Shown in pieces: positions 6,998-15,254 of a DNA stretch of 64,000 nucleotides; the first letter of the stretch is position 1; each line of letters begins with the position of its first letter. The stretch comes from Burkholderiales bacterium (GTDB lineage Bacteria; Pseudomonadota; Gammaproteobacteria; Burkholderiales; Burkholderiaceae_E), in assembly GCA_026399835.1 (NCBI GenBank), contig JAPLQE010000073.1, forward strand, positions 1 to 64,000. Reading direction: 5' to 3'. The position numbers and the translations under genes were made by a program. The notes under the pieces are model-generated. The model saw only the letters and a program-made list of their open reading frames with translations, was not told where the DNA came from and did no database searches.

Positions 6998-9328
6998 TCA
7001 GCGCCTGCGGCACTCGATCACACCTTCGACGTCACGGACCGCGACCAGGGTCCGCTCCAGCTGCGGGACGGACGGGACCTCGACGGTGAACTGCATCTGC
7101 GCCACGCCGACGCGGCTCAGCGTCTGGACCGCGACGACGTTCAGGCGGTCGCGGGCGAAGACGTCCGAGACGTCGCGCAGCAGGCCCTGGCGATCGCGGG
7201 CGCGCAGCACCACGTCCACCGGGTAGGCGGCGCGCGGCGCCGCCCCCTTGGCGGGCGCACCGCCCGCCTCCCAGTCGCCCCAGGCGGTCTCGAGCACCCG
7301 CTCCGGTGCGCGCCGCGCCATGTCGGCGAAGCTGCGGCAGCCGCCGCGGTGGACCGACACACCGTGGCCGCGGGTGACGAACCCGACGATGCGGTCGGGC
7401 GGCGCGGGACGGCAGCAGCGCGCGAGCTGGGTCATCAGGAAGTCGACGCCGACCACCAGGACGCCGCTGCCGGTGCCGGCATCGCGGCGCGGCCCGCGTG
7501 CGCCCCGCAGCGTCGCGCCGTCGCCCTGCAGCGCCGCCGCGGCGTCGGCAGCCGCGGCGCGCGCGCCGTCCGACGGTCCGCGGGCGGCCTCGGAGCCGGC
7601 GCGGATCGCCTCCTCGAGCATCCGCGGGCCGACCTCGTCGCGGCCGACCGCGAAGAACAGCTCGTCGGGACGCGGGAACCCGAGGCGGCGGGCCAGCTCC
7701 TCGTGAGAGAGCGCCGTGCGGCCCTCGCGCTGCAGCATCCTCTCGACCTTGTCGCGGCCGGCGGACACATCGTGCTCGAGCTCGAGCGCATTGAACCACT
7801 GACGGACCTTCGCACGCGCCCGCGGGCTGCGCACATACCCGAGCTGCACGTTCAGCCAGTCGCGCGACGGCCCCTCCGAGCCGCTGCCCGCCCGGGCGGC
7901 GACGATCTCGACCGTCTGGCCGTTGCGCAGCACGGTGTTGAGCGGAACCATCTGCCCGTCGACCCGCGACCCGCGGCAGCGGTGACCGAGCAGCGTGTGC
8001 ACGTGATAGGCGAAGTCGACCGGGGTCGACCCCGCCGGCAACTCGACCACCCGCGCCTGAGGCGTCAGCAGGTAGATGCGGTCGGCGTCCTCGCCGGTGC
8101 CGGTGGCGATGCGCCCGCCCAGCGTCGCACCGACCTCCTGCTGCCACATCAGCAGCTGGCGCATCCATTCGACGCGCTCGTCCTGGGCGACCGCGGGCTT
8201 ACCGACTTCGGCGGCTCGGCCCTTGGCGCGGCGCACGGCACCGGGTGCGGGGCTGCCGGCCAGTCCGACCGAGGTCTCCTTGTAGCGCCAGTGCGAGGCA
8301 ATGCCGAACTCGGCGTGCCGGTGCATCTCGCGGGTCCGGATCTGGACCTCGAGCGGCCGGTCGTCCTCGGCGATGACCACCGTGTGCAGCGACTGGTAGC
8401 CGTTGGCCTTGGGCCGCGAGATGTAGTCGTCGAACTCGCGCGGGATCGGCGGCCAGATCTGATGGACGATGCCGAGCACCGTGTAGCAGTCCTTCACATC
8501 GTCGACCAGCACGCGGAAGGCCCTGAGGTCCTGGACCTCGGAGAAGGGCAGCCCCTTGGTCCGCATCTTGTTGTAGATGCTGTGGATGTGCTTGGGCCGG
8601 CCGGTCACCTCGGCGGCGATCCCCTGGGCGCGCAGGTCCTCGCGCAGGCGCTCGACGGCGGCGCGCACGAAGCCCTCGCGCTCGACGCGCCGCTCCTCGA
8701 GCTGGCGAGCGATGCTCTTGTAGAGATCGGGCTCGAGGAAGCGGAACGCCAGGTCCTCGAGCTCCCACTTGAGCTGGCCCAGGCCCAGCCGGTTGGCCAG
8801 CGGCGCCAGCACCTCGAGCGTCTCGTGGGCGATGCCGGCCTCGGGTGCACGTCGGGCCTCGGCATGCCAGCGCAGCGACTGCAGCCGCGAGGCGAGCCGC
8901 AGCAGCACGACCCGGATGTCGCTCGCCATCGCCAGCGTCATCCGGCGCAGCGTCTCGAGCTGCCCGCCCGAACTGGAGGCGTTCGCACGCAGCGTCAGGT
9001 CCTTCAGGCGAAGCAGCTGGCGCATGCCGTCGACCAGCGTGCCCACCTCGTCGCCGCAGCGGGCGACGATCTCGTCGAGCGGCACCGCGTCGCCCACGCC
9101 GAACAGCACCGCCGCGACCCGGGTCGGCTCATCGACGTTGAGGGCCTCGAGGATCGCGAGCGTGCCGCGCGCATGCGCGACGATCGGCTCGCCGCTGCCG
9201 CCCTGCGCCGCACCCAGCCGCGCCTCGGCGAGCGCGAGCGCCTCGGACACGGCGCTGCCGCCCGCGGGCGGGGCGGCGCCGGCGGTTGCCGGATCGGCAG
9301 CGTGTGAGGCGGGGTCTGGGGTAGCCAT
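6998..9328 (-). CDS. relA: RelA, (p)ppGpp synthetase
   Basis: RelA binds stalled ribosomes and makes (p)ppGpp from ATP and GTP/GDP in the stringent response. The 776 residues run as a degenerate HD hydrolase domain, a synthetase domain (RPKHIHSIYNKMRTKGL, DLRAFRVLVDDVKDCYTVLG, FDDYISRPKANGYQSLHTVV, EVQIRTREMHRHAEFGIASHW), a TGS domain and a C-terminal ACT domain. The HD motif of SpoT is replaced by AVLFGVGDAV, and the later metal-binding Asp region reads LASRLQSLR, so hydrolysis should be lost. The acidic EFDD motif marks a synthetase-only enzyme. An Ala/Pro/Gly-rich tail of about 27 residues precedes the fold. It is divergent from mtfA. Confidence 0.95.
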   Translation of the reverse strand: MATPDPASHAADPATAGAAPPAGGSAVSEALALAEARLGAAQGGSGEPIVAHARGTLAILEALNVDEPTRVAAVLFGVGDAVPLDEIVARCGDEVGTLVDGMRQLLRLKDLTLRANASSSGGQLETLRRMTLAMASDIRVVLLRLASRLQSLRWHAEARRAPEAGIAHETLEVLAPLANRLGLGQLKWELEDLAFRFLEPDLYKSIARQLEERRVEREGFVRAAVERLREDLRAQGIAAEVTGRPKHIHSIYNKMRTKGLPFSEVQDLRAFRVLVDDVKDCYTVLGIVHQIWPPIPREFDDYISRPKANGYQSLHTVVIAEDDRPLEVQIRTREMHRHAEFGIASHWRYKETSVGLAGSPAPGAVRRAKGRAAEVGKPAVAQDERVEWMRQLLMWQQEVGATLGGRIATGTGEDADRIYLLTPQARVVELPAGSTPVDFAYHVHTLLGHRCRGSRVDGQMVPLNTVLRNGQTVEIVAARAGSGSEGPSRDWLNVQLGYVRSPRARAKVRQWFNALELEHDVSAGRDKVERMLQREGRTALSHEELARRLGFPRPDELFFAVGRDEVGPRMLEEAIRAGSEAARGPSDGARAAAADAAAALQGDGATLRGARGPRRDAGTGSGVLVVGVDFLMTQLARCCRPAPPDRIVGFVTRGHGVSVHRGGCRSFADMARRAPERVLETAWGDWEAGGAPAKGAAPRAAYPVDVVLRARDRQGLLRDVSDVFARDRLNVVAVQTLSRVGVAQMQFTVEVPSVPQLERTLVAVRDVEGVIECRRR

Positions 9329-9372
9329 GGCGGCGACTCGGGCCCTCGGGGGGCCAGCGCGGGATCGTGGGC

Positions 9373-9378
9373 ATTATA
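9373..9378 (-). promoter_or_regulatory. Candidate -10 element of relA
   Basis: The minus strand reads TATAAT, a perfect sigma-70 -10 hexamer, about 45 nt before the relA ATG. The sequence 16-18 nt upstream shows no good -35. Seen in sequence; promoter function inferred. Confidence 0.4.
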
Positions 9379-9472
9379 GGCGGCGCGTGCACCGGGCCTG
9401 CGGGCTTCGGTGCATGCCCGCGGCCGCCGGTCCGCCTCGCCCCCCACTCACGTTCCCGTCCCCGCCCCTGCG

Positions 9473-10285
9473 ATGATCTGGCCCCTCGGCCCCCGCCGCG
9501 CCCTCGAGATCGACACCTCCACCTGGCAGTCGCTGAGGGCGTCGCTGCCCTACCTGCGCGCGCTCGACGACGCCGACTCGGCGCGCATGCGGGAGCTCAT
9601 CGCGGCCTTCCTGTCCGGCAAGACCTTCAGCGGCACCCACGGCCTCGTGCCCGACGACACGATGCGGCTGACGATCGCCGCGCAGGCCTGCCTGCCGGTG
9701 CTGCACATCGGGCTCGATCCCTACGACGACTTCGTCGAGATCGTCGTCTACCCGTCGGCCTTCGCCGTGCGGCGCAAGGTCACCGACGACGACGGCCTCG
9801 TCCACGAGTTCGACGACGTCCTGGCGGGCGAAGCGATGGACGGCGGACCGGTGGTGCTGTCCTGGGACGATGTCGCCGGGCCGGAGCGCGCGCCCGCGGC
9901 CAACGTCGTGATCCACGAGTTCGCCCACAAGCTCGACCTGGCAGACGGCGAGGCCGACGGCTGCCCGCCGATGCCGCGAGCGGCCCGCAGCCGCTGGCTC
10001 GAGACGCTGCACGCGGCCTACGACACCTTCGTCGACGCGCTCGAGGCGATCGAGGACGGGCTGCCGCCGGACATCGACCCTGAGGGCGAGGAGGCCGACG
10101 CCTGGTACGCCCGGCTGCCGCTCGACCCCTATGCCGCCACCGACGAGGCGGAGTTCTTCGCGGTCGCCGCCGAGGCCTTCTTCGTCGAGCCCGGCCCGCT
10201 CGCCGAGGCCTACCCGGCGCTCTATGCATGCTTCGTCGGGTACTTCCGGCACGACCCGTTGCACGGGGGGCGCGAGCGCGACTGA
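9473..10285 (+). CDS. mtfA: MtfA, zinc aminopeptidase / Mlc titration factor
   Basis: MtfA-family proteins are cytosolic zinc peptidases; in E. coli MtfA binds and inactivates the glucose repressor Mlc. The 270-residue product has the zinc motif HEFAHKLD with HEFAH at residues 148-152, and a later Glu-rich helix EFFAVAAEAFF that supplies the third ligand. The upstream TFSGTHGLVPDDTMRLTIAAQACLPVL block (in pieces at about 51-77) is also typical. I chose the ATG at 9473 (MIWPLGPRR) because the ATG at 9410 adds only Pro/Ala-rich residues inside the divergent relA promoter region. It stands alone and leads into the exopolysaccharide locus about 100 bp later. Whether Mlc exists in this organism cannot be seen. 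Confidence 0.92.
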   Translation: MIWPLGPRRALEIDTSTWQSLRASLPYLRALDDADSARMRELIAAFLSGKTFSGTHGLVPDDTMRLTIAAQACLPVLHIGLDPYDDFVEIVVYPSAFAVRRKVTDDDGLVHEFDDVLAGEAMDGGPVVLSWDDVAGPERAPAANVVIHEFAHKLDLADGEADGCPPMPRAARSRWLETLHAAYDTFVDALEAIEDGLPPDIDPEGEEADAWYARLPLDPYAATDEAEFFAVAAEAFFVEPGPLAEAYPALYACFVGYFRHDPLHGGRERD

Positions 10286-10386
10286 CGCGGCCCCGCCACG
10301 GACGCGGCCGGCGGGCCGTCCGCGGCGCCCGGCCGTGCGGTAGTTCCTTCGCGAAGAGCGGGCGCGCCGGCGAGCATCGTCGCGCC

Positions 10387-11760
10387 ATGATCCGATTCTT
10401 CAATCACTACCTCTCGATCCGGCTCCTGATGCTCACGGGGCTCGAAGCCCTCGTGCTGTTCCAGTCGGTGGTGCTCGGGTTCGAATTGCGCATGGCCGAG
10501 CCCGGCGGGCAGTCCCCGCTGCTCGAGGCGGGTTCCTTCACTTTCGTGATGCTGATGGCGATGTCGGCGCTGGGGCTCTACCAGACGCAGGCCGAGCCCT
10601 TCCGCACCACCGTGCACCGGGTGCTGATCGCCTACGGCCTGTCGCTGCTGGTGATCAGCCTGGTGTTCTACCTGGTGCCCGAGACCTACATCGGCCGCGG
10701 GGTGCTCGCGTGGAGCTCGGTGCTCGCGCTGTGCAGCGTGCTGCTGATCCGGGTGGTCTTCTTCCGCCTGACCGACGTCGGCCTGCCCAAGCGACGCGTG
10801 ATGGTGCTGGGCAACGGCACCGAGGCCGAGGAGGTCATCGAGCACCTTCACCAGCCGACGCTGCGGCACTCGGTGCAGTACGCCGGGCTGTATCCGGTGA
10901 TGACCGACCGCGATGCCCTGGGCCGCGAGCGGCCGCTGAACCACGACGCGCTGCTGCGCACCGTCAGAGAGCTGAAGGTCTCCGAGGTCATCGTCGCGGT
11001 CAAGGAGCGCCGTGGCGGCGTGCTGCCGCTGCGCCAGCTGCTCGACTGCAAGCTTCGTGGCGTGCGGGTGATGGGCCTGCAGTCGTTCTACGAGCGCGAG
11101 CAGGGCGTGCTGCGCATCGACACGATGCGCGCGAGCTGGATGATCTTCGGCGACGGCTTCGACCAGGGGCTGGCGCGCGACGTGGTCAAGCGCCTGTTCG
11201 ACCTGGTGGTGAGCCTGGTGCTGCTGGTCGCGACCCTGCCGCTGATCGTGCTGGCCATGATCGCCGTCGCGCTGGAGAGTCGCGGCGGCGTCTTCTATCG
11301 TCAGGAGCGGGTCGGCGAGGCCGGTCGGCACTTCCGCATCGTCAAGCTGCGCACCATGCGCGTCGACGCCGAGGCCGACGGCACGCCGCGCTGGGCGGGC
11401 ATCAACGATTCGCGGATCACCCGGGTGGGCGCCTTCCTGCGCAAGACCCGGATCGACGAGCTGCCGCAGCTCTGGAACGTGTTCAGCGGTGACATGAGCT
11501 TCGTCGGGCCCCGCCCGGAGCGGCCGTTCTTCGTCGAGCAGCTCACCGAGCAGATCCCGTTCTACCAGGTCCGCCACTCGGTCAAGCCGGGCATCACCGG
11601 CTGGTCGCAGGTCCGCCATCCGTACGGCGCGTCGATCGAGGACGGCCTGGCGAAGCTGCAGTACGACCTCTACTACGTGAAGAACCATTCGCTCTTCCTC
11701 GACCTGCTGATCCTCGTCGAAACGCTGCAGGTCGTGGTGCTGGGCAAGGGAGCGCGCTGA
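10387..11760 (+). CDS. XrtA-locus undecaprenyl-phosphate sugar phosphotransferase (EpsB-like)
   Basis: A membrane enzyme that starts the polymer repeat by moving a sugar-1-phosphate from a UDP-sugar to undecaprenyl phosphate. The 457 residues comprise an N-terminal part with several hydrophobic helices, a CoA-binding-like Rossmann region ([19 protein letters not shown]) and a C-terminal bacterial sugar transferase domain from about residue 265: [10 protein letters not shown] membrane anchor, [20 protein letters not shown], the catalytic [14 protein letters not shown] and [11 protein letters not shown]. It is the first gene of the plus-strand XrtA exopolysaccharide region and is immediately followed by prsK. 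In known XrtA loci the same gene sits at this place. The start at 10387 ([14 protein letters not shown]) fits; upstream in-frame sequence is non-coding in character. Confidence 0.92.
   Translation: MIRFFNHYLSIRLLMLTGLEALVLFQSVVLGFELRMAEPGGQSPLLEAGSFTFVMLMAMSALGLYQTQAEPFRTTVHRVLIAYGLSLLVISLVFYLVPETYIGRGVLAWSSVLALCSVLLIRVVFFRLTDVGLPKRRVMVLGNGTEAEEVIEHLHQPTLRHSVQYAGLYPVMTDRDALGRERPLNHDALLRTVRELKVSEVIVAVKERRGGVLPLRQLLDCKLRGVRVMGLQSFYEREQGVLRIDTMRASWMIFGDGFDQGLARDVVKRLFDLVVSLVLLVATLPLIVLAMIAVALESRGGVFYRQERVGEAGRHFRIVKLRTMRVDAEADGTPRWAGINDSRITRVGAFLRKTRIDELPQLWNVFSGDMSFVGPRPERPFFVEQLTEQIPFYQVRHSVKPGITGWSQVRHPYGASIEDGLAKLQYDLYYVKNHSLFLDLLILVETLQVVVLGKGAR
11746..11752 (+). promoter_or_regulatory. Strong ribosome binding site before a non-ATG prsK start
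   Basis: AAGGGAG lies 4 nt before CTG (11757) and 7 nt before ATC (11760). No ATG, GTG or TTG occurs in the prsK frame between about 11700 and the ATG at 11886, whereas the sequence after 11757 encodes a membrane helix. This site is the main reason for placing the prsK start here. Confidence 0.5.
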
Positions 11761-13892
11761 TCGCCCCGCCGCAGGTCGGCTTCGCCGGGTACGCGCTCGC
11801 CGCGACCGCGTGGCTGGGGCTGGCGGCGCTGCTCGGAGCGCGCGGAGCCGGACACGGCGCGGGCCGCTGGCTGCTCGCGGCCGCCGTGCTCGAGGCGGGC
11901 TGGGCGCTCGCGCTGGCCGCCTCGCCGGGCATTCCGGGCGAGCCGATGCCGATCGGCGCGGCGCTCGCCGAGGCGCTGCGCCCGCTGGCCTGGACGCTGA
12001 TGCTGCTGGCGCTGATGCGCGACGGCGTGACGGCCGTGCGCCCCGGCCCGCCGCGCGCCCCGCGCGCGGCCGACCTGCCGCAACGGCTGCGGCCGCGCCA
12101 TCCGTACCTGGTGCCCGCGCTCGCGGTGGCGCTCGCGCTGGCCTCGTTCCACGGCAGCGCGTTCGGCGCCGACGCCGCGCAGCCCGGCCTGGCGGGGCTG
12201 CTGGCAGCGATGCTCGCGCTCGTCTGCGTCGAGCAGGTCTACATGAACACCGATGCCGCCCACCGCTGGGCGGTCAAGCCGCTGTGCCTGGCGCTGGCCG
12301 CGTCGTTCGCCTTCGACATCGTGCTGATCGCCGACACGCTGCGTACCGGCGCGGCCGACGCCGGCGCCTGGGCCGCGCGGGGCTTCGCGCACGCGCTGCT
12401 GGTGCCGCTGGTGGCGATCGCGGCGGCCCGGAACCGCGACTGGCAGCTCAAGATCAAGCTCTCGCGCGAGCTGGTGTTCCACGGGACGGCGCTCGTCGGA
12501 TCGGTGGGCTTCGTGCTGGCCTTCGCGGTGCTCGGCTGGGCGGCACGGGTCGCCGGGCCGCATTGGGCCGGGGTGCTGCAGGCGCTGCTGCCCTTCTGCG
12601 CGGTGATCGCCGCCGGCGCGATGCTGTCCTCGGACGCGCTGCGTGCGCGGTTGCGGGTCTGGGTGGCCCAGCACTTCTTCTCCTACCGCTACGACTACCG
12701 GGACGAGTGGCTGCGACTGACGCGGATCGTCTCGACACCCGACGCCGAGGCCGGTGCCGGCGCCGCGGATGGCCTCGGCGGGCGGGCGCTGCGCGCGCTG
12801 TGCGACCTGGTCGAGAGCCCCGGCGGCACGCTGTGGGTGCAGTCGGCCGACGGCGACTTCGTGCGCGACGCCCACCTCGGCGACGCCCGACCGGGGCCGC
12901 TTCGCGCCGACGAGCCGGTGCTCGCCTGGCTGCGCACGCGCGCCTGGATCATCGACATCGACGAATGGCGACGCACGCCGGTCCGCTACGACGGCCTCGC
13001 GCTGCCGGCGCAGGTGGCCGACGACCCCGGCGCCTGGCTGCTCGTGCCACTGCTCGGGCAGGACACGCTGGCGGCGGTCGCCGTGCTCGCGCGGCCGCGT
13101 GCCGCGGTGCCCGTCGACTGGGAAGTGCGCGACATCCTGAAGGCCGCCGGCCGCCAGATCGCCGGCTACCTCGCACTGCGCGAGGCCGGCGAGCGGCTCG
13201 CACAGGCCGGTCGGTTCGAGTCCTTCAACCGGATGTCCGCCTTCGTCGTCCATGACATGAAGAACCTCGTCGCCCAGCTCTCGCTGCTGCTGCGCAACGC
13301 CTCGCTCCACCAGGCCGACCCGGAGTTCCAGCGCGACATGCTCGCGACGGTCGCGAACGTGGTCGACCGGATGCAGGGCCTGACACGACAGCTCGGTGGC
13401 GGCCCCCGCACGCAGCCCCGCCGCACCGACGTGCCGCTCGCCGCAGCCCTCGAGTCGGTGGTGCGCGCGCGCGATGGCCAACGACCGGCACCGGCGCTCG
13501 AGCCGATGGATGCGGAGCTGCTCGGACGGCATGTGCTCGCCGACCCCGAGCGGCTCGAGCGCGTCTTCGGTCACCTGCTGCAGAACGCGATCGAGGCGAC
13601 CCCGCCCGACGGCCGCGTCAGCGTGCGTGCGCGGCGCGACGGCGATCACGCGCTCGTCGAGGTCAGCGACACCGGCCACGGCATGAGCGAGGCCTTCGTG
13701 GAGACACGGCTGTTCCGGCCCTTCGCCTCGACCAAGGGCCACGGACTGGGCCTGGGCAGCTTCGAGTGCCGCGAGTACCTGCGCGAGGTCGGCGGTCGCG
13801 TGGACGTGCGCAGCGCACCCGAGGCGGGGACCACAGTGACCGTGCGCCTGCCTCTGGTCGGCCTGTGCGCACCGGCACTGCAGGAGGGATGA
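11757..13892 (+). CDS. prsK: XrtA-system sensor histidine kinase PrsK
   Basis: PrsK is the membrane kinase that partners PrsR in exosortase A loci. The predicted 711 residues hold a multi-helix membrane region to about residue 290, a GAF-like sensor region, the H-box FVVHDMKNLVAQLSLLLRNA, and a HATPase domain with N-box NAIEATPPDGR, VSDTGHGMSEAF and GHGLGLGSFECREY. The only canonical start is ATG 11886, which gives 668 aa but cuts off a hydrophobic segment (VGFAGYALAATAWLGLAALL) encoded without a stop from 11757. I placed the start at CTG 11757, overlapping the upstream stop (CTGA) just after AAGGGAG; ATC 11760 or a base error are alternatives. The stop overlaps the prsR start region. Confidence 0.85.
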   Translation: MIAPPQVGFAGYALAATAWLGLAALLGARGAGHGAGRWLLAAAVLEAGWALALAASPGIPGEPMPIGAALAEALRPLAWTLMLLALMRDGVTAVRPGPPRAPRAADLPQRLRPRHPYLVPALAVALALASFHGSAFGADAAQPGLAGLLAAMLALVCVEQVYMNTDAAHRWAVKPLCLALAASFAFDIVLIADTLRTGAADAGAWAARGFAHALLVPLVAIAAARNRDWQLKIKLSRELVFHGTALVGSVGFVLAFAVLGWAARVAGPHWAGVLQALLPFCAVIAAGAMLSSDALRARLRVWVAQHFFSYRYDYRDEWLRLTRIVSTPDAEAGAGAADGLGGRALRALCDLVESPGGTLWVQSADGDFVRDAHLGDARPGPLRADEPVLAWLRTRAWIIDIDEWRRTPVRYDGLALPAQVADDPGAWLLVPLLGQDTLAAVAVLARPRAAVPVDWEVRDILKAAGRQIAGYLALREAGERLAQAGRFESFNRMSAFVVHDMKNLVAQLSLLLRNASLHQADPEFQRDMLATVANVVDRMQGLTRQLGGGPRTQPRRTDVPLAAALESVVRARDGQRPAPALEPMDAELLGRHVLADPERLERVFGHLLQNAIEATPPDGRVSVRARRDGDHALVEVSDTGHGMSEAFVETRLFRPFASTKGHGLGLGSFECREYLREVGGRVDVRSAPEAGTTVTVRLPLVGLCAPALQEG
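13882..13888 (+). promoter_or_regulatory. prsR ribosome binding site
   Basis: AGGAGGG ends immediately before the first of two overlapping ATGs (13889, 13892). The spacing favours the second ATG at 13892. Confidence 0.5.
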
Positions 13893-15241
13893 TGGACGCC
13901 GAGCGCCCCGTCCTGCTCGTCGTCGAGGACGACCCCGGCCTGCGCAAGCAGATGCGCTGGAGCTTCGACGCCTACGAAGTGGTGTTCGCCGAGGACCACG
14001 ACAGCGCGATCACCGCGCTGCGCCGCGCCGAGCCCGAGGTGGTCACCCTCGACCTCGGGCTGCCGCCCCATCCGGACTCGGCCGACGAGGGCTTCCGGCT
14101 GCTCGGCGAGATCCTGTCGCTCGCGCCGGAGACCAAGGTGATCGCGCTCACCGGCCAGGACGACCGCGCCAATGCGGTCCGGGCGATCGGCATGGGCGCC
14201 TACGACTTCTTCGAGAAGCCGTTCGATGCCGAGACCCTCGGGCTGACGATCGCCCGCGCGTACCGGCTCGCCGCCCTCGAGCGGGAACACGCCCGGCTGC
14301 TCGAGAGCCGCGGCAGCGACGCCGTCGCCGGTCTGCTGACGCGCGACCCCGGCATGACCAAGCTCTGCCGGCAGATCGAGAAGATCGCGCCCACGCAGGC
14401 GAGCGTCGCGCTGATCGGCGAATCGGGCACCGGCAAGGAGCTCCTCGCGCGTGCGCTCCACCAGGGCTCGCCGCGCCGCGCGGCTCGCTTCGTCGCGATC
14501 AACTGCGCGGCCATTCCCGACGCGCTGCTCGAGTCGGAGCTGTTCGGCCACGAGCGCGGCGCCTTCACCGGCGCGGTCAAGTCGACCCCCGGCAAGGTCG
14601 AGCTCGCCGACGGCGGCACGCTGTTCCTGGACGAGATCGGCGATCTGCCGATGCCGCTGCAGGCCAAGCTGCTGCGCTTCCTGCAGGAGCGGGTCGTCGA
14701 GCGCATCGGCGGACGCACCGAGATCCCGGTCGACGTGCGCGTGGTCTGCGCGACGCACCGCAACCTGCGCGAGCGCATCGAGCAGGGCAGCTTCCGCGAG
14801 GACCTGTTCTACCGACTCACCGAGATCGTGCTGACCATCCCGCCGCTGCGCGACCGGGGCGGCGACGCCGCGCTGCTCGCCCACGCCTTCGTGCAGCGCT
14901 TCGGCAAGCAGAACGGCCGCGAGCGCATGGTGCTGCGCGAGGACGCACTCGATGCGATCGCCGCCCACCGCTGGCCGGGCAACGTCCGCGAGCTGGAGAA
15001 CGCGATCAAGCGCGCGGTGATCATGGCGCAGGAGCGAACGATCGCCGCCGAGGACCTCGGCCTGACGCCGGCCGAGGAGCCACCGCTGCTGAACCTGAGG
15101 CGCCTGCGCGACGATGTCGAGAAGCGCGCGGTGCTCAACGCGATGGCCCGCAGCGACGGCAACATCGTGCGGGCGTCGGAACTGCTGGGCGTGAGCCGGC
15201 CGACGCTCTACGACCTGCTGCGGCGTTTCGGCCTGCGCTGA
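13892..15241 (+). CDS. prsR: XrtA-system sigma-54 response regulator PrsR
   Basis: PrsR is the cytoplasmic, NtrC-like activator paired with PrsK; in other bacteria it switches on exopolysaccharide or PEP-CTERM genes from sigma-54 promoters. The 449 residues include a receiver domain ([12 protein letters not shown], phospho-acceptor Asp54 in VTLDLGLPP, Lys in FFEKPF), an AAA+ domain with Walker A GESGTGKE (176-183), the sigma-54 contact loop GAFTGA (223-228), [13 protein letters not shown] and a Fis-type helix-turn-helix at the C-terminus ([20 protein letters not shown]). The receiver loop after Asp54 is longer than usual ([10 protein letters not shown]), as in this subfamily. The start at 13892 follows AGGAGGG and overlaps the prsK stop codon. 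Confidence 0.95.
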   Translation: MDAERPVLLVVEDDPGLRKQMRWSFDAYEVVFAEDHDSAITALRRAEPEVVTLDLGLPPHPDSADEGFRLLGEILSLAPETKVIALTGQDDRANAVRAIGMGAYDFFEKPFDAETLGLTIARAYRLAALEREHARLLESRGSDAVAGLLTRDPGMTKLCRQIEKIAPTQASVALIGESGTGKELLARALHQGSPRRAARFVAINCAAIPDALLESELFGHERGAFTGAVKSTPGKVELADGGTLFLDEIGDLPMPLQAKLLRFLQERVVERIGGRTEIPVDVRVVCATHRNLRERIEQGSFREDLFYRLTEIVLTIPPLRDRGGDAALLAHAFVQRFGKQNGRERMVLREDALDAIAAHRWPGNVRELENAIKRAVIMAQERTIAAEDLGLTPAEEPPLLNLRRLRDDVEKRAVLNAMARSDGNIVRASELLGVSRPTLYDLLRRFGLR

Positions 15242-15254
15242 TCCGACGTCCGCC

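Noticed and set aside
5690-9307. 1205-residue open frame on the plus strand
   Set aside because: It lies antisense to relA and the sugar dehydrogenase, both with clear family motifs. Its composition (Asp/Arg/His/Val-rich, no motif) is typical of an antisense frame in high-GC DNA.
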